Below, in pieces: positions 6,692 to 13,033 of a DNA stretch of 47,322 bases (position 1 is the first letter of the stretch; each line of letters starts with the position of its first letter). The DNA is from a virus. Below the pieces are notes generated by a model. The model was not told the DNA's origin. It did no database searches and saw only the letters and a list, made by a program, of their open reading frames with translations. A program made the translations under genes and the position numbers. The DNA lies in IMG/VR virus record IMGVR_UViG_3300043403_000054, positions 1 through 47,322 of that record. The stretch is one strand, 5' to 3'.

Positions 6692-7725
6692 TCGCTTGCC
6701 CTCCGCGCGCCTTGGTGCCCGCCAAGCCAGTCGTTCGCCTGCTCCGTCCCTTGGTCATACGGGCACTCGCGGGCCGGGATGCCATCCTTGGCCGCGTTGA
6801 CGCCCTCGGTGAACGCTGGTGTGCCGGGGAAGAAGTCCGGCGGCGGCGCATCCGTCCAGTGGGTCTCAGGGGGTGCTTCCTGCGTCTCCGGCGGCATCAC
6901 CTCCCCATCAAGCACAGGAGCGATGTCCGTGGCCGGTCGGGCGGCCAATCGCTGTGCAAGGTTCGGACCCTTGGGCTTCTCCTCTGGCGTCACGTCGCGG
7001 GGCGACTGGTCGAAATCCGTCTCGTCGCGGTTCAGGATGAAGTCCATATCTTCGGCGGAAAGAGGCAGGCGCTTGGAGTGCCGCTTCATCACGGCCACCT
7101 TGGCCTTCTCCGAGAACCACCCGTCCCAAACGTTCTTCGTCTTGGCGGACGCCTTGACCTTCTCGATCTCCTTGCGCGGCATGGCCTCACAGTCGATGGT
7201 CGCATCGTCATAGATCGCCACCGAGTAGGCCCCGATGATGTCCTTGTCCTCGCCGCGCCGCATGGGATCAAAATCGTGGACCGGGCGGGCAAAGCCGTTG
7301 GTCTGGTCGATGGTAAAGCTTTCGCCCTCGTAGACCACTTCGGCCCGGAACAGCCGGATCTTCCCGCTCCGCATGACCCGGTTCACAATGCCGCGGATCA
7401 TGGGCAGGTAGGTCACTTTCTTGACCCAGATGTCCTGTCCGTTCGGCCCCTTGACCTTGGAGTTGTAGACCTGGAGCGTGGCCTCATTCCCGTCCGGGGT
7501 GACACCATGCTGCGCGCACATGCGGATCGCGCCCATGAAGGACTGCCGGTCAGCTAGCAGCAACTCCGGATCTTTCGTGACCGCAACAATGGCGGCCGAC
7601 TTCATGCGCGACTTCGCTTTGTCGTCCAGCATGTCCAATTCGCGCGCAACCACGGCCTCCATGTCCCGCTTGAACTGCACCATCGGGTGCGTCGGGCGGT
7701 CGTCCTTTGTGATCAGGTCGTTCAT
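6688..7725 (-). CDS. recT: RecT-family single-strand annealing protein (345 aa)
   Basis: It anneals complementary single strands and promotes strand invasion in phage recombination. The body matches the RecT family: ELLLADRQSFMGAIRMCAQ, HGVTPDGNEATLQVYNS, KVTYLPMIRGIVNRVMRSG and the acidic YDDATIDCEAMPRKEIEKV region. From about residue 260 on lies a Pro/Glu-rich tail that is probably disordered. The ATG at 7725 overlaps the stop of the exonuclease gene, as in recET-type pairs where the exonuclease supplies the single strand. The open frame upstream of 7725 is a shadow. Confidence 0.92.
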   Translation of the reverse strand: MNDLITKDDRPTHPMVQFKRDMEAVVARELDMLDDKAKSRMKSAAIVAVTKDPELLLADRQSFMGAIRMCAQHGVTPDGNEATLQVYNSKVKGPNGQDIWVKKVTYLPMIRGIVNRVMRSGKIRLFRAEVVYEGESFTIDQTNGFARPVHDFDPMRRGEDKDIIGAYSVAIYDDATIDCEAMPRKEIEKVKASAKTKNVWDGWFSEKAKVAVMKRHSKRLPLSAEDMDFILNRDETDFDQSPRDVTPEEKPKGPNLAQRLAARPATDIAPVLDGEVMPPETQEAPPETHWTDAPPPDFFPGTPAFTEGVNAAKDGIPARECPYDQGTEQANDWLGGHQGARRASE

Positions 7726-8714
7726 GCTGCGGCCCTCTCGATTAGCGGAAGATCCCCGTTTGCCTGCATTTCCCCAAAGCGGTGCAGCAGGGACGGCGGG
7801 AATGAGTAGGTGGAGAAGCCTTTGGCCCGGCCCGGCCAGTCGCCGGTCTTGAGCCCGTGGGCGATCTTGTTCAGGCCGTCGCGCATCAGCACCCGGCCCC
7901 AATGGATTGCATCCTCGTCCAGCATCAGAGGCACCGGCTCGTAGGGCTCGGATGTCTGAATGAAGATCAGCGCGCACCGGGTTGCCGACGTGCCGAAAAT
8001 CCGCTCCGCCCCCTCGACTGCCATCGCCATCTGGACCGCATAGCCGTGATCCGTGACGGCCCGCATGGCAGACAGCATCAGGTCCGGGCCCTTGGGGGCA
8101 AAGGTCTTGAGATCCCCGAAGTCGACACCGTTGGACGGAATGCAGTCCGGGCGGCTCTTGACCCACAGGCCCGTGGCCTCGTCCTGCCAGACCATGCTGA
8201 TCTCGGTCAGGTCGCCAAGCAGCGCCTCACGGGCCTCCGGCAATGCCGCCAGGTTCTCGGCCATGTAGCCGATCTTCGTCACCTGCTCGGCGGTCAGGAG
8301 GGATCGGCCGGCGGCTTCTGCGTCGAACTTGGCCCAGAACTCGGCTCCATCTTTGGCCGCTTCAGACCAAAAGCCATTCTTCTCGAACGCTGCAATCTGA
8401 GGCGCCGTCGGGCGGCGCGGCGCATCTTCTGGGACATAAGCAAAATTCTCCGCGAACACCTCGTCACCGAGGATCAGGCAATGGGCGGCTTTCCCGAGGA
8501 TCAGCGCATCGCCTTCCTCTTTTGGCGGATAGCGATCCGGGTTCAGGTCCGAGGTTTTCCAGAAGGCAAGGGGCGATGCCAGCGCGGCCTTGCGGATGCC
8601 GGTCGAGGACACGGACACGCCCGGACACACGGCCTGCGAGTGATAGAGCCGCATCGACATGCGGTAGGCGCCGGGTTCGGTCACGGCGCCTCTGTCGGGG
8701 ATGAAGCGGATCAT
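7722..8714 (-). CDS. RecE-like 5'-3' exonuclease, PDDEXK superfamily (330 aa)
   Basis: It should degrade one strand of a duplex DNA end so that RecT can load. The PDDEXK-type core is visible: H78 in GKAAHCLILG, E171 in DLTEISMVWQ, D190 in KSRPDCIP and D201/K203 in FGDLKTF, as in the C-terminal nuclease domain of exodeoxyribonuclease VIII. The ATG at 8714 overlaps the upstream stop (ATGA) and the stop overlaps recT. Its length fits phage stand-alone RecE-type nucleases, which lack the long N-terminal part of E. coli RecE. Confidence 0.88.
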   Translation of the reverse strand: MIRFIPDRGAVTEPGAYRMSMRLYHSQAVCPGVSVSSTGIRKAALASPLAFWKTSDLNPDRYPPKEEGDALILGKAAHCLILGDEVFAENFAYVPEDAPRRPTAPQIAAFEKNGFWSEAAKDGAEFWAKFDAEAAGRSLLTAEQVTKIGYMAENLAALPEAREALLGDLTEISMVWQDEATGLWVKSRPDCIPSNGVDFGDLKTFAPKGPDLMLSAMRAVTDHGYAVQMAMAVEGAERIFGTSATRCALIFIQTSEPYEPVPLMLDEDAIHWGRVLMRDGLNKIAHGLKTGDWPGRAKGFSTYSFPPSLLHRFGEMQANGDLPLIERAAA

Positions 8715-9040
8715 TCCAGCACCTCGCGGACACGGATGACGCTCCACGTCGCAAAGCCCACAAACAAGTTTTCTTCTTTTAGCTGGTCAAGAAAATCCTG
8801 CGCTTCCGCTTCCGTGTCTTTCACGGACGGTCCAACAATCCACCACTCGCGCGGCTTGGGCGACGCCGGTTTGACGCGGTAGACGGTTCCGGCGGCCCAA
8901 GCTGCGCCTGACAGGCTGGTATCTAGCCAATCGCCCCCGTCGTCGTAAAACTCCCACGGCCCGCTATGCGCCGTGAGCGCAGCCCGCGTTTCGTCGTCAA
9001 GCAGGCCAAACGGCATGGTAATCTTGGTCAAGTCGGTCAT
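8711..9040 (-). CDS. Hypothetical phage protein (109 aa)
   Basis: The product begins MTDLTKITMPFGLLDDETRA and contains aromatic-rich segments (GPWEFYDDGGDWLDT, GTVYRVKPA, EWWIVGP). I recall similar small proteins with a YRVKP motif in alphaproteobacterial phages, all without known function. The ATG at 9040 is fixed by its ATGA overlap with the upstream stop. The frame upstream of it is a shadow of the helix-turn-helix gene. Confidence 0.65.
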   Translation of the reverse strand: MTDLTKITMPFGLLDDETRAALTAHSGPWEFYDDGGDWLDTSLSGAAWAAGTVYRVKPASPKPREWWIVGPSVKDTEAEAQDFLDQLKEENLFVGFATWSVIRVREVLE

Positions 9041-9486
9041 GGCAAAAACTCCAGAAGATCGGGCCGCCGGAGTGCTTGAAAAGCATCGCGGTAGGTGTAG
9101 CCCTTGCGTTTGAGCAGCAGCAGGTCGTCGATCTCTGCCGGGGACAGGCGGTCGCGCACCATATCCATGACAGGCTTCCGGTAGCCCGCCTTGTCCGCGA
9201 ACCTCACTTTCCACTGTCGGCACCATCTCTCGATTGTATTAAACGGCACGTCCAGCATGGCGGACATCTCCCGGCGACACTTTCCCTGTGAGGCAAGCGT
9301 CTCGACACGTTCGCGCATAGCGGCCAAGTCGCGGTCCCGCTTGCACGGCCGCACATCAAACCCCAGCCCGTGCCGCTTGTTCATCTGCCGAATGGCAGTA
9401 GTCGTCACGTCATACAGCCTTGCAGTCTCGGCAACCGACATGCCGCGCGCTGCGCAAAGCCGGTAACGTTCGGCGCGGGGCAGCAT
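9037..9486 (-). CDS. Helix-turn-helix DNA-binding protein, resolvase/transposase-like HTH (149 aa)
   Basis: Two helix-turn-helix candidates are visible. The first is residues ~5-35, GMSVAETARLYDVTTTAIRQ. The second is ~60-80, GKCRREMSAMLDVPFNTIERW. The repeated HTH layout is typical of proteins that read a DNA site in tandem. The C-terminal part is helical (RDRLSPAEIDDLLLLKRKGY). It may regulate the early operon or bind the replication or recombination region; no catalytic motif is seen. The start at 9486 overlaps the upstream TGA by one base. Confidence 0.7.
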   Translation of the reverse strand: MLPRAERYRLCAARGMSVAETARLYDVTTTAIRQMNKRHGLGFDVRPCKRDRDLAAMRERVETLASQGKCRREMSAMLDVPFNTIERWCRQWKVRFADKAGYRKPVMDMVRDRLSPAEIDDLLLLKRKGYTYRDAFQALRRPDLLEFLP

Positions 9487-10025
9487 CACATGCCCTCCCA
9501 ATCGAGAAGCACAACCTGACCTGTGAAACCCTCCATGACGGTAACTTCACAACTCGCCGGCAGGCACAGGATGCCCTCTGGCGGGATGACAAGAATGCGG
9601 TCTGCGCCAATCAGAGGCTCCGCATCCCAAGTGAACTCGATTTCCGCCACCAGACCGTCGACGGCGATGAAGTAGGTTCCGTCGTCCTGCCCGTCGTTCA
9701 CATAGCGGTTGTCCAGCGTGACCACGGCCAGCTGACCGGGCTTGTCGGATGGACGAATGTTCACCGTCGTCTGGGTCTGCGCGGTCCCGTTGATGTAAGA
9801 GTTGTTCCCGATGCGGATCGTGTCCTGTGCGTCCGCCGGGAAGCCACAGAAGCACAGCAAGGCCACCAGCCCCTGCTTCAATTCGCGGCGACGCAACTCG
9901 ATGATGTTCTTGATCCGGGGCGTCATCTGGCCCGCTTTGACCAGCCAGCCCTCCGCGCCCTCCAGTTCACCAAGGTCCGGCAGCGCGCGTATCTTCTCCT
10001 CAATGGTAGGTTCAGCGCGGGTCAT
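9486..10025 (-). CDS. Protein with internal signal-like segment (179 aa)
   Basis: The first ~50 residues are hydrophilic and helical (AEPTIEEKIRALPDLGELEG). Then comes RRRELKQGLVALLCFCGFPA ending in an ADA-Q cleavage-like site, followed by about 110 residues that read as a small beta-rich domain. Either the protein is exported with a long N-terminal extension, or translation also starts at an internal Met (MTPRIKNIIELRRREL), which would give a classical signal peptide. The ATG at 10025 is supported by an ATGA overlap with the 31-codon gene upstream. Family not recognised. Confidence 0.6.
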   Translation of the reverse strand: MTRAEPTIEEKIRALPDLGELEGAEGWLVKAGQMTPRIKNIIELRRRELKQGLVALLCFCGFPADAQDTIRIGNNSYINGTAQTQTTVNIRPSDKPGQLAVVTLDNRYVNDGQDDGTYFIAVDGLVAEIEFTWDAEPLIGADRILVIPPEGILCLPASCEVTVMEGFTGQVVLLDWEGM

Positions 10026-10117
10026 TCGTCGTCGTCCCGGTTGACCGCCAAGCAGCACCAGAGGCAGTAGGCGGCGACGGCAGAGGCAGCGATGCCCAAT
10101 GCGATCAGCGCCTCCAT
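10022..10117 (-). CDS. 31-residue membrane protein
   Basis: A 31-codon frame encodes MEALIALGIAASAVAAYCLW followed by CCLAVNRDDDE: one membrane helix with a charged acidic tail. Its ATG overlaps the upstream stop (TGATG) and its TGA overlaps the next ATG (ATGA), so it fits the operon perfectly on both sides. Its topology suggests N-out/C-in or a small membrane-protein regulator. It is immediately before a gene with a signal-like segment and could act with it. Confidence 0.6.
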   Translation of the reverse strand: MEALIALGIAASAVAAYCLWCCLAVNRDDDE

Positions 10118-10680
10118 CACGAGACCTCCGCAAGTTGGGGAAAGTTGGGGCGAGCAAATGCGCCAAAGTGCTGAAGCGCCGCAACGTCGTAGGCGCGCGC
10201 TGCATCAATTTCGTCATCGAAGAAGCCCAAGTGCTTGTTCAGCCCGCCGACCGTGATCTGCGCGTGCCACTTCTGTCCGCGACCGGACCAACTGACGCCG
10301 AGATACTGGCTCGAAGATCCAGAGCGGCTGCGGCTGTTGCACATGTTCTCAGTGCGCGATGCTTTGCGAAGGTTCGCCCAAGCGTTGTTCCTGGGGCTTC
10401 CATCAGCGTGGTCAATCTCCCCGTCAGGCCATTCGCCAGTCTGCATGGCCCAGATCACACGGTGAGCCTTTTGCATCCGGTCAAAAATCCGGCCAAGCCG
10501 ATAGCCGCCGCTGATTGTCGTGAACGCCTCATTGTCGGCGTTCTTTGCATTCCACGCGGCGCAAGAGTGTGCTGCCGACTTGCCGCCATCAGAAAACATA
10601 GAAACCGGGCGCTCGCGCCAAAACAGCTTGCCAGTCTCCGGGTCGTATTTGAGCAGTTGGTTCAGCAGATCAGGGCTCAT
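10117..10680 (-). CDS. HNH homing endonuclease with AP2 domain (187 aa)
   Basis: The central segment has HRVIWAMQTGEWPDGEIDHADGSPRNNAWANLR, split here into the HNH core (HRVIW, EIDHADG, NNAWANLR). It is followed by an AP2-type DNA-binding module (YLGVSWSGRGQKWHAQIT and LGFFDDEIDAARAYD). This is the usual build of free-standing phage HNH-AP2 endonucleases, which spread by cutting sites in related genomes. It is related in layout to the gene at 16052-16567. It sits inside the operon with overlaps at both ends, so it has adapted to the transcription unit. Confidence 0.9.
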   Translation of the reverse strand: MSPDLLNQLLKYDPETGKLFWRERPVSMFSDGGKSAAHSCAAWNAKNADNEAFTTISGGYRLGRIFDRMQKAHRVIWAMQTGEWPDGEIDHADGSPRNNAWANLRKASRTENMCNSRSRSGSSSQYLGVSWSGRGQKWHAQITVGGLNKHLGFFDDEIDAARAYDVAALQHFGAFARPNFPQLAEVS

Positions 10681-10898
10681 GACTGCCCCCGGCTCAAAAT
10701 CTGCACATTACGAACGGTGAGGTCGGCAAGCCGGGACGCTTCGTTTGCCCCCCTGCGATTAACCCAGTCCAAGGCTATCGCATAGGCCCGCGCCTCATCC
10801 GTCGACCGAGGCACCTCGCCCATGCCGATCACCTCATCGGCAGACCTTCTTGGCCGCTCGACCGGACGCACCGGCCAGAACACATCCTTCAGCTTCAT
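10677..10898 (-). CDS. Hypothetical protein (73 aa)
   Basis: Unrecognised 73-residue product beginning MKLKDVFWPVRPVERPRRSA, with a helical C-terminal part (DEARAYAIALDWVNRRGANE). The ATG at 10898 overlaps the stop of the zinc-finger gene (ATGA) and has AAGGGA upstream, so this start is preferred over in-frame ATGs further upstream. The stop overlaps the ATG of the HNH/AP2 gene. Confidence 0.6.
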   Translation of the reverse strand: MKLKDVFWPVRPVERPRRSADEVIGMGEVPRSTDEARAYAIALDWVNRRGANEASRLADLTVRNVQILSRGQS

Positions 10899-11062
10899 CG
10901 TCCGTATCCCTTCCCATTGCATGACCAGCACCGCTCCGACACGCTCACTTGCCCGCTGGGCCGATGCTCGATGTCGACCAGAACGCCGGAGCCACGGCAC
11001 AGACGGCAGAAGTCGTCCGGGTGGGGAGGGCTGACGGGTGTGTCTGGGTGCTTCGTTTCCAT
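10895..11062 (-). CDS. DnaJ-type zinc-finger protein, first gene of the leftward operon (55 aa)
   Basis: The 55-residue product has two CxxCxGxG-like knuckles, FCRLCRGSG (C19/C22) and RCWSCNGKGYG (C45/C48), as in the DnaJ central zinc finger. It probably binds one zinc ion and an RNA, DNA or protein partner. It is the first gene after the predicted leftward promoter. No Shine-Dalgarno precedes the ATG at 11062. The predicted -10 lies only seven bases upstream, so the message may be leaderless. Its stop overlaps the next start (ATGA). Confidence 0.65.
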   Translation of the reverse strand: METKHPDTPVSPPHPDDFCRLCRGSGVLVDIEHRPSGQVSVSERCWSCNGKGYGR

Positions 11063-11069
11063 GAAGGGA

Positions 11070-11098
11070 ACATTACGTTGGAAAAATCAAACGCGCAA
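11070..11098 (-). promoter_or_regulatory. Predicted leftward early promoter PL
   Basis: On the minus strand, TTGCGC (11098-11093), a 17-base spacer and TAATGT (11075-11070) form a sigma-70-like promoter. The -10 ends seven bases before the ATG at 11062, predicting a start of transcription at or next to the start codon. A 16-bp operator-like dyad fills the spacer. Confidence 0.55.
11077..11092 (-). promoter_or_regulatory. Operator-like dyad OL2 in the PL spacer
   Basis: Minus-strand sequence GTTTGATTTTTCCAAC, a near-perfect inverted repeat (GTT-GA....TC-AAC). It shares GTTTGA and TCCA with the sites at 11107-11122 and 11608-11623. It occupies the gap between the predicted -35 and -10, where bound repressor would block RNA polymerase. 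Confidence 0.55.
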
Positions 11099-11106
11099 GC
11101 GGCAAT

Positions 11107-11122
11107 AATGGATATTTCAAAC
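11107..11122 (-). promoter_or_regulatory. Operator-like site OL1 upstream of PL
   Basis: Minus-strand sequence GTTTGAAATATCCATT. It matches 15 of 16 bases of the site at 11608-11623 beside the cro promoter. It lies just upstream of the predicted -35 of PL. The stretch 11123-11243 between it and the repressor gene holds no further gene that I can support. Confidence 0.6.
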
Positions 11123-11243
11123 GCAGGCGAGTTCGCCTATGGTGCCACAACCAACACAGAGGGTGGTATGGACCGACAAGGAGATATGCGGGCGCTGCTG
11201 GCGGCGGCGTCCGATGCTCAGGTGGTGGCGCTGGCGCTGCTGG

Positions 11244-11558
11244 TCAGTCGGGCTTGTTCAGCCAAGCCTGCGCCGTCTGTAGCAGGCGCTCCTGGTCGTG
11301 TCGTGGCAGGCTTGCAAACGCCTCAAGGATTGCGCTTTCAGCCTCACCCCGGCGTCGCTCCAGAAGAAGATCAATGACCGTTGTGTCCAGGGCCGCAGCA
11401 ATCTTTTCGACGGTTGCAAGAGTAGGGCTTCCGGTCTTTCCCGACATGATGTCAGCCACGCCCGTCTGACCGAGCCCCGCGCGCCGTGAAAGTTCGTTCA
11501 TGCTGATGCCCCTTGCTTCGATCAGGCTTCGCAAGTTGGGGATAAGGTGGTTTTGCAT
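11244..11558 (-). CDS. cI: Short cI-like repressor, XRE-type HTH (104 aa)
   Basis: It is a likely immunity repressor. The N-terminal XRE domain is clear: NLRSLIEARGISMNELSRRAG, then LGQTGVADIMSGKTGSPTLATVEKIAAAL. The remaining ~35 residues are a helical tail (LPRHDQERLLQTAQAWL). There is no LexA-like peptidase domain, so RecA-driven self-cleavage is not expected. GGAGA lies nine bases before the ATG. It is divergent from the cro-like gene, with operator-like sites between them, the classical lambdoid switch. It is a regulator with good certainty; the repressor role is inferred from context. Confidence 0.85.
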   Translation of the reverse strand: MQNHLIPNLRSLIEARGISMNELSRRAGLGQTGVADIMSGKTGSPTLATVEKIAAALDTTVIDLLLERRRGEAESAILEAFASLPRHDQERLLQTAQAWLNKPD

Positions 11559-11607
11559 AATGGGTGTCTCCGGGAAAATCTCTAGTGGAAATAACCTGTT
11601 GGCGCGA

Positions 11608-11623
11608 GTTTGAAGTATCCATT
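11608..11623 (+). promoter_or_regulatory. Operator-like site OR1 between cI and cro
   Basis: GTTTGAAGTATCCATT on the plus strand, 15/16 identical to OL1. It lies 22 bp (about two helical turns) from the next site at 11630-11645 and overlaps the start of the predicted -35 of the cro promoter. Confidence 0.6.
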
Positions 11624-11650
11624 GAAGTCGTTGGATTTATCCGTTAGCGT
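11622..11650 (+). promoter_or_regulatory. Predicted rightward promoter PR
   Basis: TTGAAG (11622-11627), a 17-base spacer and TAGCGT (11645-11650). The -10 is a weak match. It ends nine bases before the ATG of the cro-like gene, which has no Shine-Dalgarno, so this transcript too may be leaderless or nearly so. The dyad at 11630-11645 lies in the spacer, the same layout as PL. Confidence 0.45.
11630..11645 (+). promoter_or_regulatory. Operator-like site OR2 in the PR spacer
   Basis: GTTGGATTTATCCGTT on the plus strand, 12/16 identical to OR1, with half-site GTTGGA and TCC in the second half. Its place between -35 and -10 mirrors OL2 in PL. Confidence 0.5.
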
Positions 11651-11659
11651 GCTGCGCTT

Positions 11660-11878
11660 ATGGAAACATCACTCTCCCTTGATCCGCTGCTGATCGACAT
11701 CGAGGCTTACCTCGGCAAGACCGGCATGAGCGCGCAGGCTTTCGGCCGCGCAACCGTCAATGACAGCGGCTTCCTGACCACGCTTCGGCGCGGTCGAGAG
11801 GTCCGTCGCAAGACCCGGCAGCGGGTTTTGCAGTTCATCCAGGACTACCCGACGGGGTTTCCCCAAGCTGATCGCTGA
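11660..11878 (+). CDS. cro: Cro-like small HTH regulator (72 aa)
   Basis: The 72-residue product has a helix-turn-helix-like segment, IEAYLGKTGMSAQAFGRATV followed by NDSGFLTTLRRGREVRRKT. It is the first rightward gene, divergent from the repressor, which is where Cro sits in lambdoid phages. It is expected to bind the shared operators and favour lytic growth. The start lacks a Shine-Dalgarno and lies just downstream of the predicted -10. Confidence 0.72.
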   Translation: METSLSLDPLLIDIEAYLGKTGMSAQAFGRATVNDSGFLTTLRRGREVRRKTRQRVLQFIQDYPTGFPQADR

Positions 11879-11996
11879 AGCTTTACGCCAGCGTGCCGCG
11901 GACCCGTTGGGTCTTGTTTCATAGGCCGCAAACACTGGCATCAGGCGCACGCACCCGGCGAGACAGGGGCACTCACGCCATGCAGGAGGGCACCCT

Positions 11997-12491
11997 ATGG
12001 CACGCAAGACCAAAGAAGCACCTACCGAGGTCCGGCACGCAATCACCGGCCCCGAGATCGACCACGACAAGCTGATCGGCAAGATCGACAAGTGGAACGG
12101 CGAGGACCGGGCCCGCGCTTCGACGGCGGCGGAAACCCGGAGCGAGATCGGCGACTTCACCGAACGCACCGGCATGAACCCGAAGGCGCTGTCCATGCTG
12201 CGGACCATCAAGAAGGCCGCGATGAAGGACGGCGGGCAGGCAAAGGCCATGGACATCATCCGGTCGCTTGAGGCCGGGCTATCCATGGTCAAGGCCGACA
12301 TCAGCGGCCAGCAATCCGAGATGGACCTGGGCCAGAAGCCCGATGATCCCGTGACGGAAGCGATCGAGCCCGAGGAAGCGCCGGTCCTGACGCGGCCGAC
12401 CTACGGCGATGACGGGCACTTGGGCGACCCCGAACTGGCGGAGAAAGCCGTCGCGTTTGAGGACCATCTGGCCGAGGTGGCAGCACAGTGA
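11997..12491 (+). CDS. Hypothetical early rightward protein, possibly GapR/DUF2312-like (164 aa)
   Basis: The product is highly charged and helical. The segment LIGKIDKWNGEDRARASTAAET followed by RSEIGDFTERTGMNPKALSML and a basic helix recalls the layout of the GapR/DUF2312 DNA-binding family, but the match is loose. The C-terminal third is acidic and probably disordered. AGGAGG lies seven bases upstream of the ATG. It is the first gene of the replication block, with a GTGA overlap to the nuclease gene that follows. The 118-base gap before it holds no gene I can support. Confidence 0.65.
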   Translation: MARKTKEAPTEVRHAITGPEIDHDKLIGKIDKWNGEDRARASTAAETRSEIGDFTERTGMNPKALSMLRTIKKAAMKDGGQAKAMDIIRSLEAGLSMVKADISGQQSEMDLGQKPDDPVTEAIEPEEAPVLTRPTYGDDGHLGDPELAEKAVAFEDHLAEVAAQ

Positions 12492-13033
12492 TCATCCTCG
12501 CGCTTGATCTTGCAAGCGTCTCAGGCGTCGCCGTCGGGTCTCCCGGCGGCGCACCTACCGCATGGTCTGTGGATTTGGGTAAGGCGCGGTCAGAGGACTT
12601 CCGCTTTTCCCAAGCCCTCGCTCTCACGCACAAGCTGATCGAGCACCACAGGCCGGATCTGATTGCGCTTGAGGCGCCCGTCGGTGGCCCCAAGACCTCG
12701 CACTTCCTCGTCGGGCTGGTGGCCTGCGTCCGGGGCTGTGCCTTCAACCGCAAGGTGCCGATCGAGGCTTACAACATCGCCAGCATCCGCAAGCACTTCG
12801 TCGGCGGGCACGTCACGTCCGCAGCCTACGGGCATCTGGACCCGAAGAAGCGCAAGGGCGCGGCAAGGGCGGCGGGGAAGAACCTGGTCATGCAGCGGTG
12901 CCGTCAACTTGGCTGGAGCGCAGAGGACGACAACGCGGCGGATGCTGCGGCGCTGTGGGATTACGCCTGTGCGCTGTCAAGCCGGTCACATCAACTGACT
13001 TCAATCCCAGGGCTTTTTGAGGGGGCACGATGA
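12488..13033 (+). CDS. RuvC-fold Holliday-junction resolvase-like nuclease (181 aa)
   Basis: The RNase H-like fold is shown by its acidic positions: D7 in LALDLASVSG, E62 in LIALEAPVGG and the C-terminal Asp cluster in AEDDNAADAAALWDYA (near residues 147-152). This is the pattern of phage RuvC-like resolvases, which cut branched DNA during replication and before packaging. The GTG start overlaps the upstream stop (GTGA); the end overlaps the initiator gene by 4 nt. It lies in a typical replication operon. Confidence 0.85.
   Translation: MIILALDLASVSGVAVGSPGGAPTAWSVDLGKARSEDFRFSQALALTHKLIEHHRPDLIALEAPVGGPKTSHFLVGLVACVRGCAFNRKVPIEAYNIASIRKHFVGGHVTSAAYGHLDPKKRKGAARAAGKNLVMQRCRQLGWSAEDDNAADAAALWDYACALSSRSHQLTSIPGLFEGAR

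Noticed and set aside
10949-11377. A 142-codon plus-strand gene between PL and the repressor
   Set aside because: It runs antisense through the zinc-finger and repressor genes and across the predicted operators.
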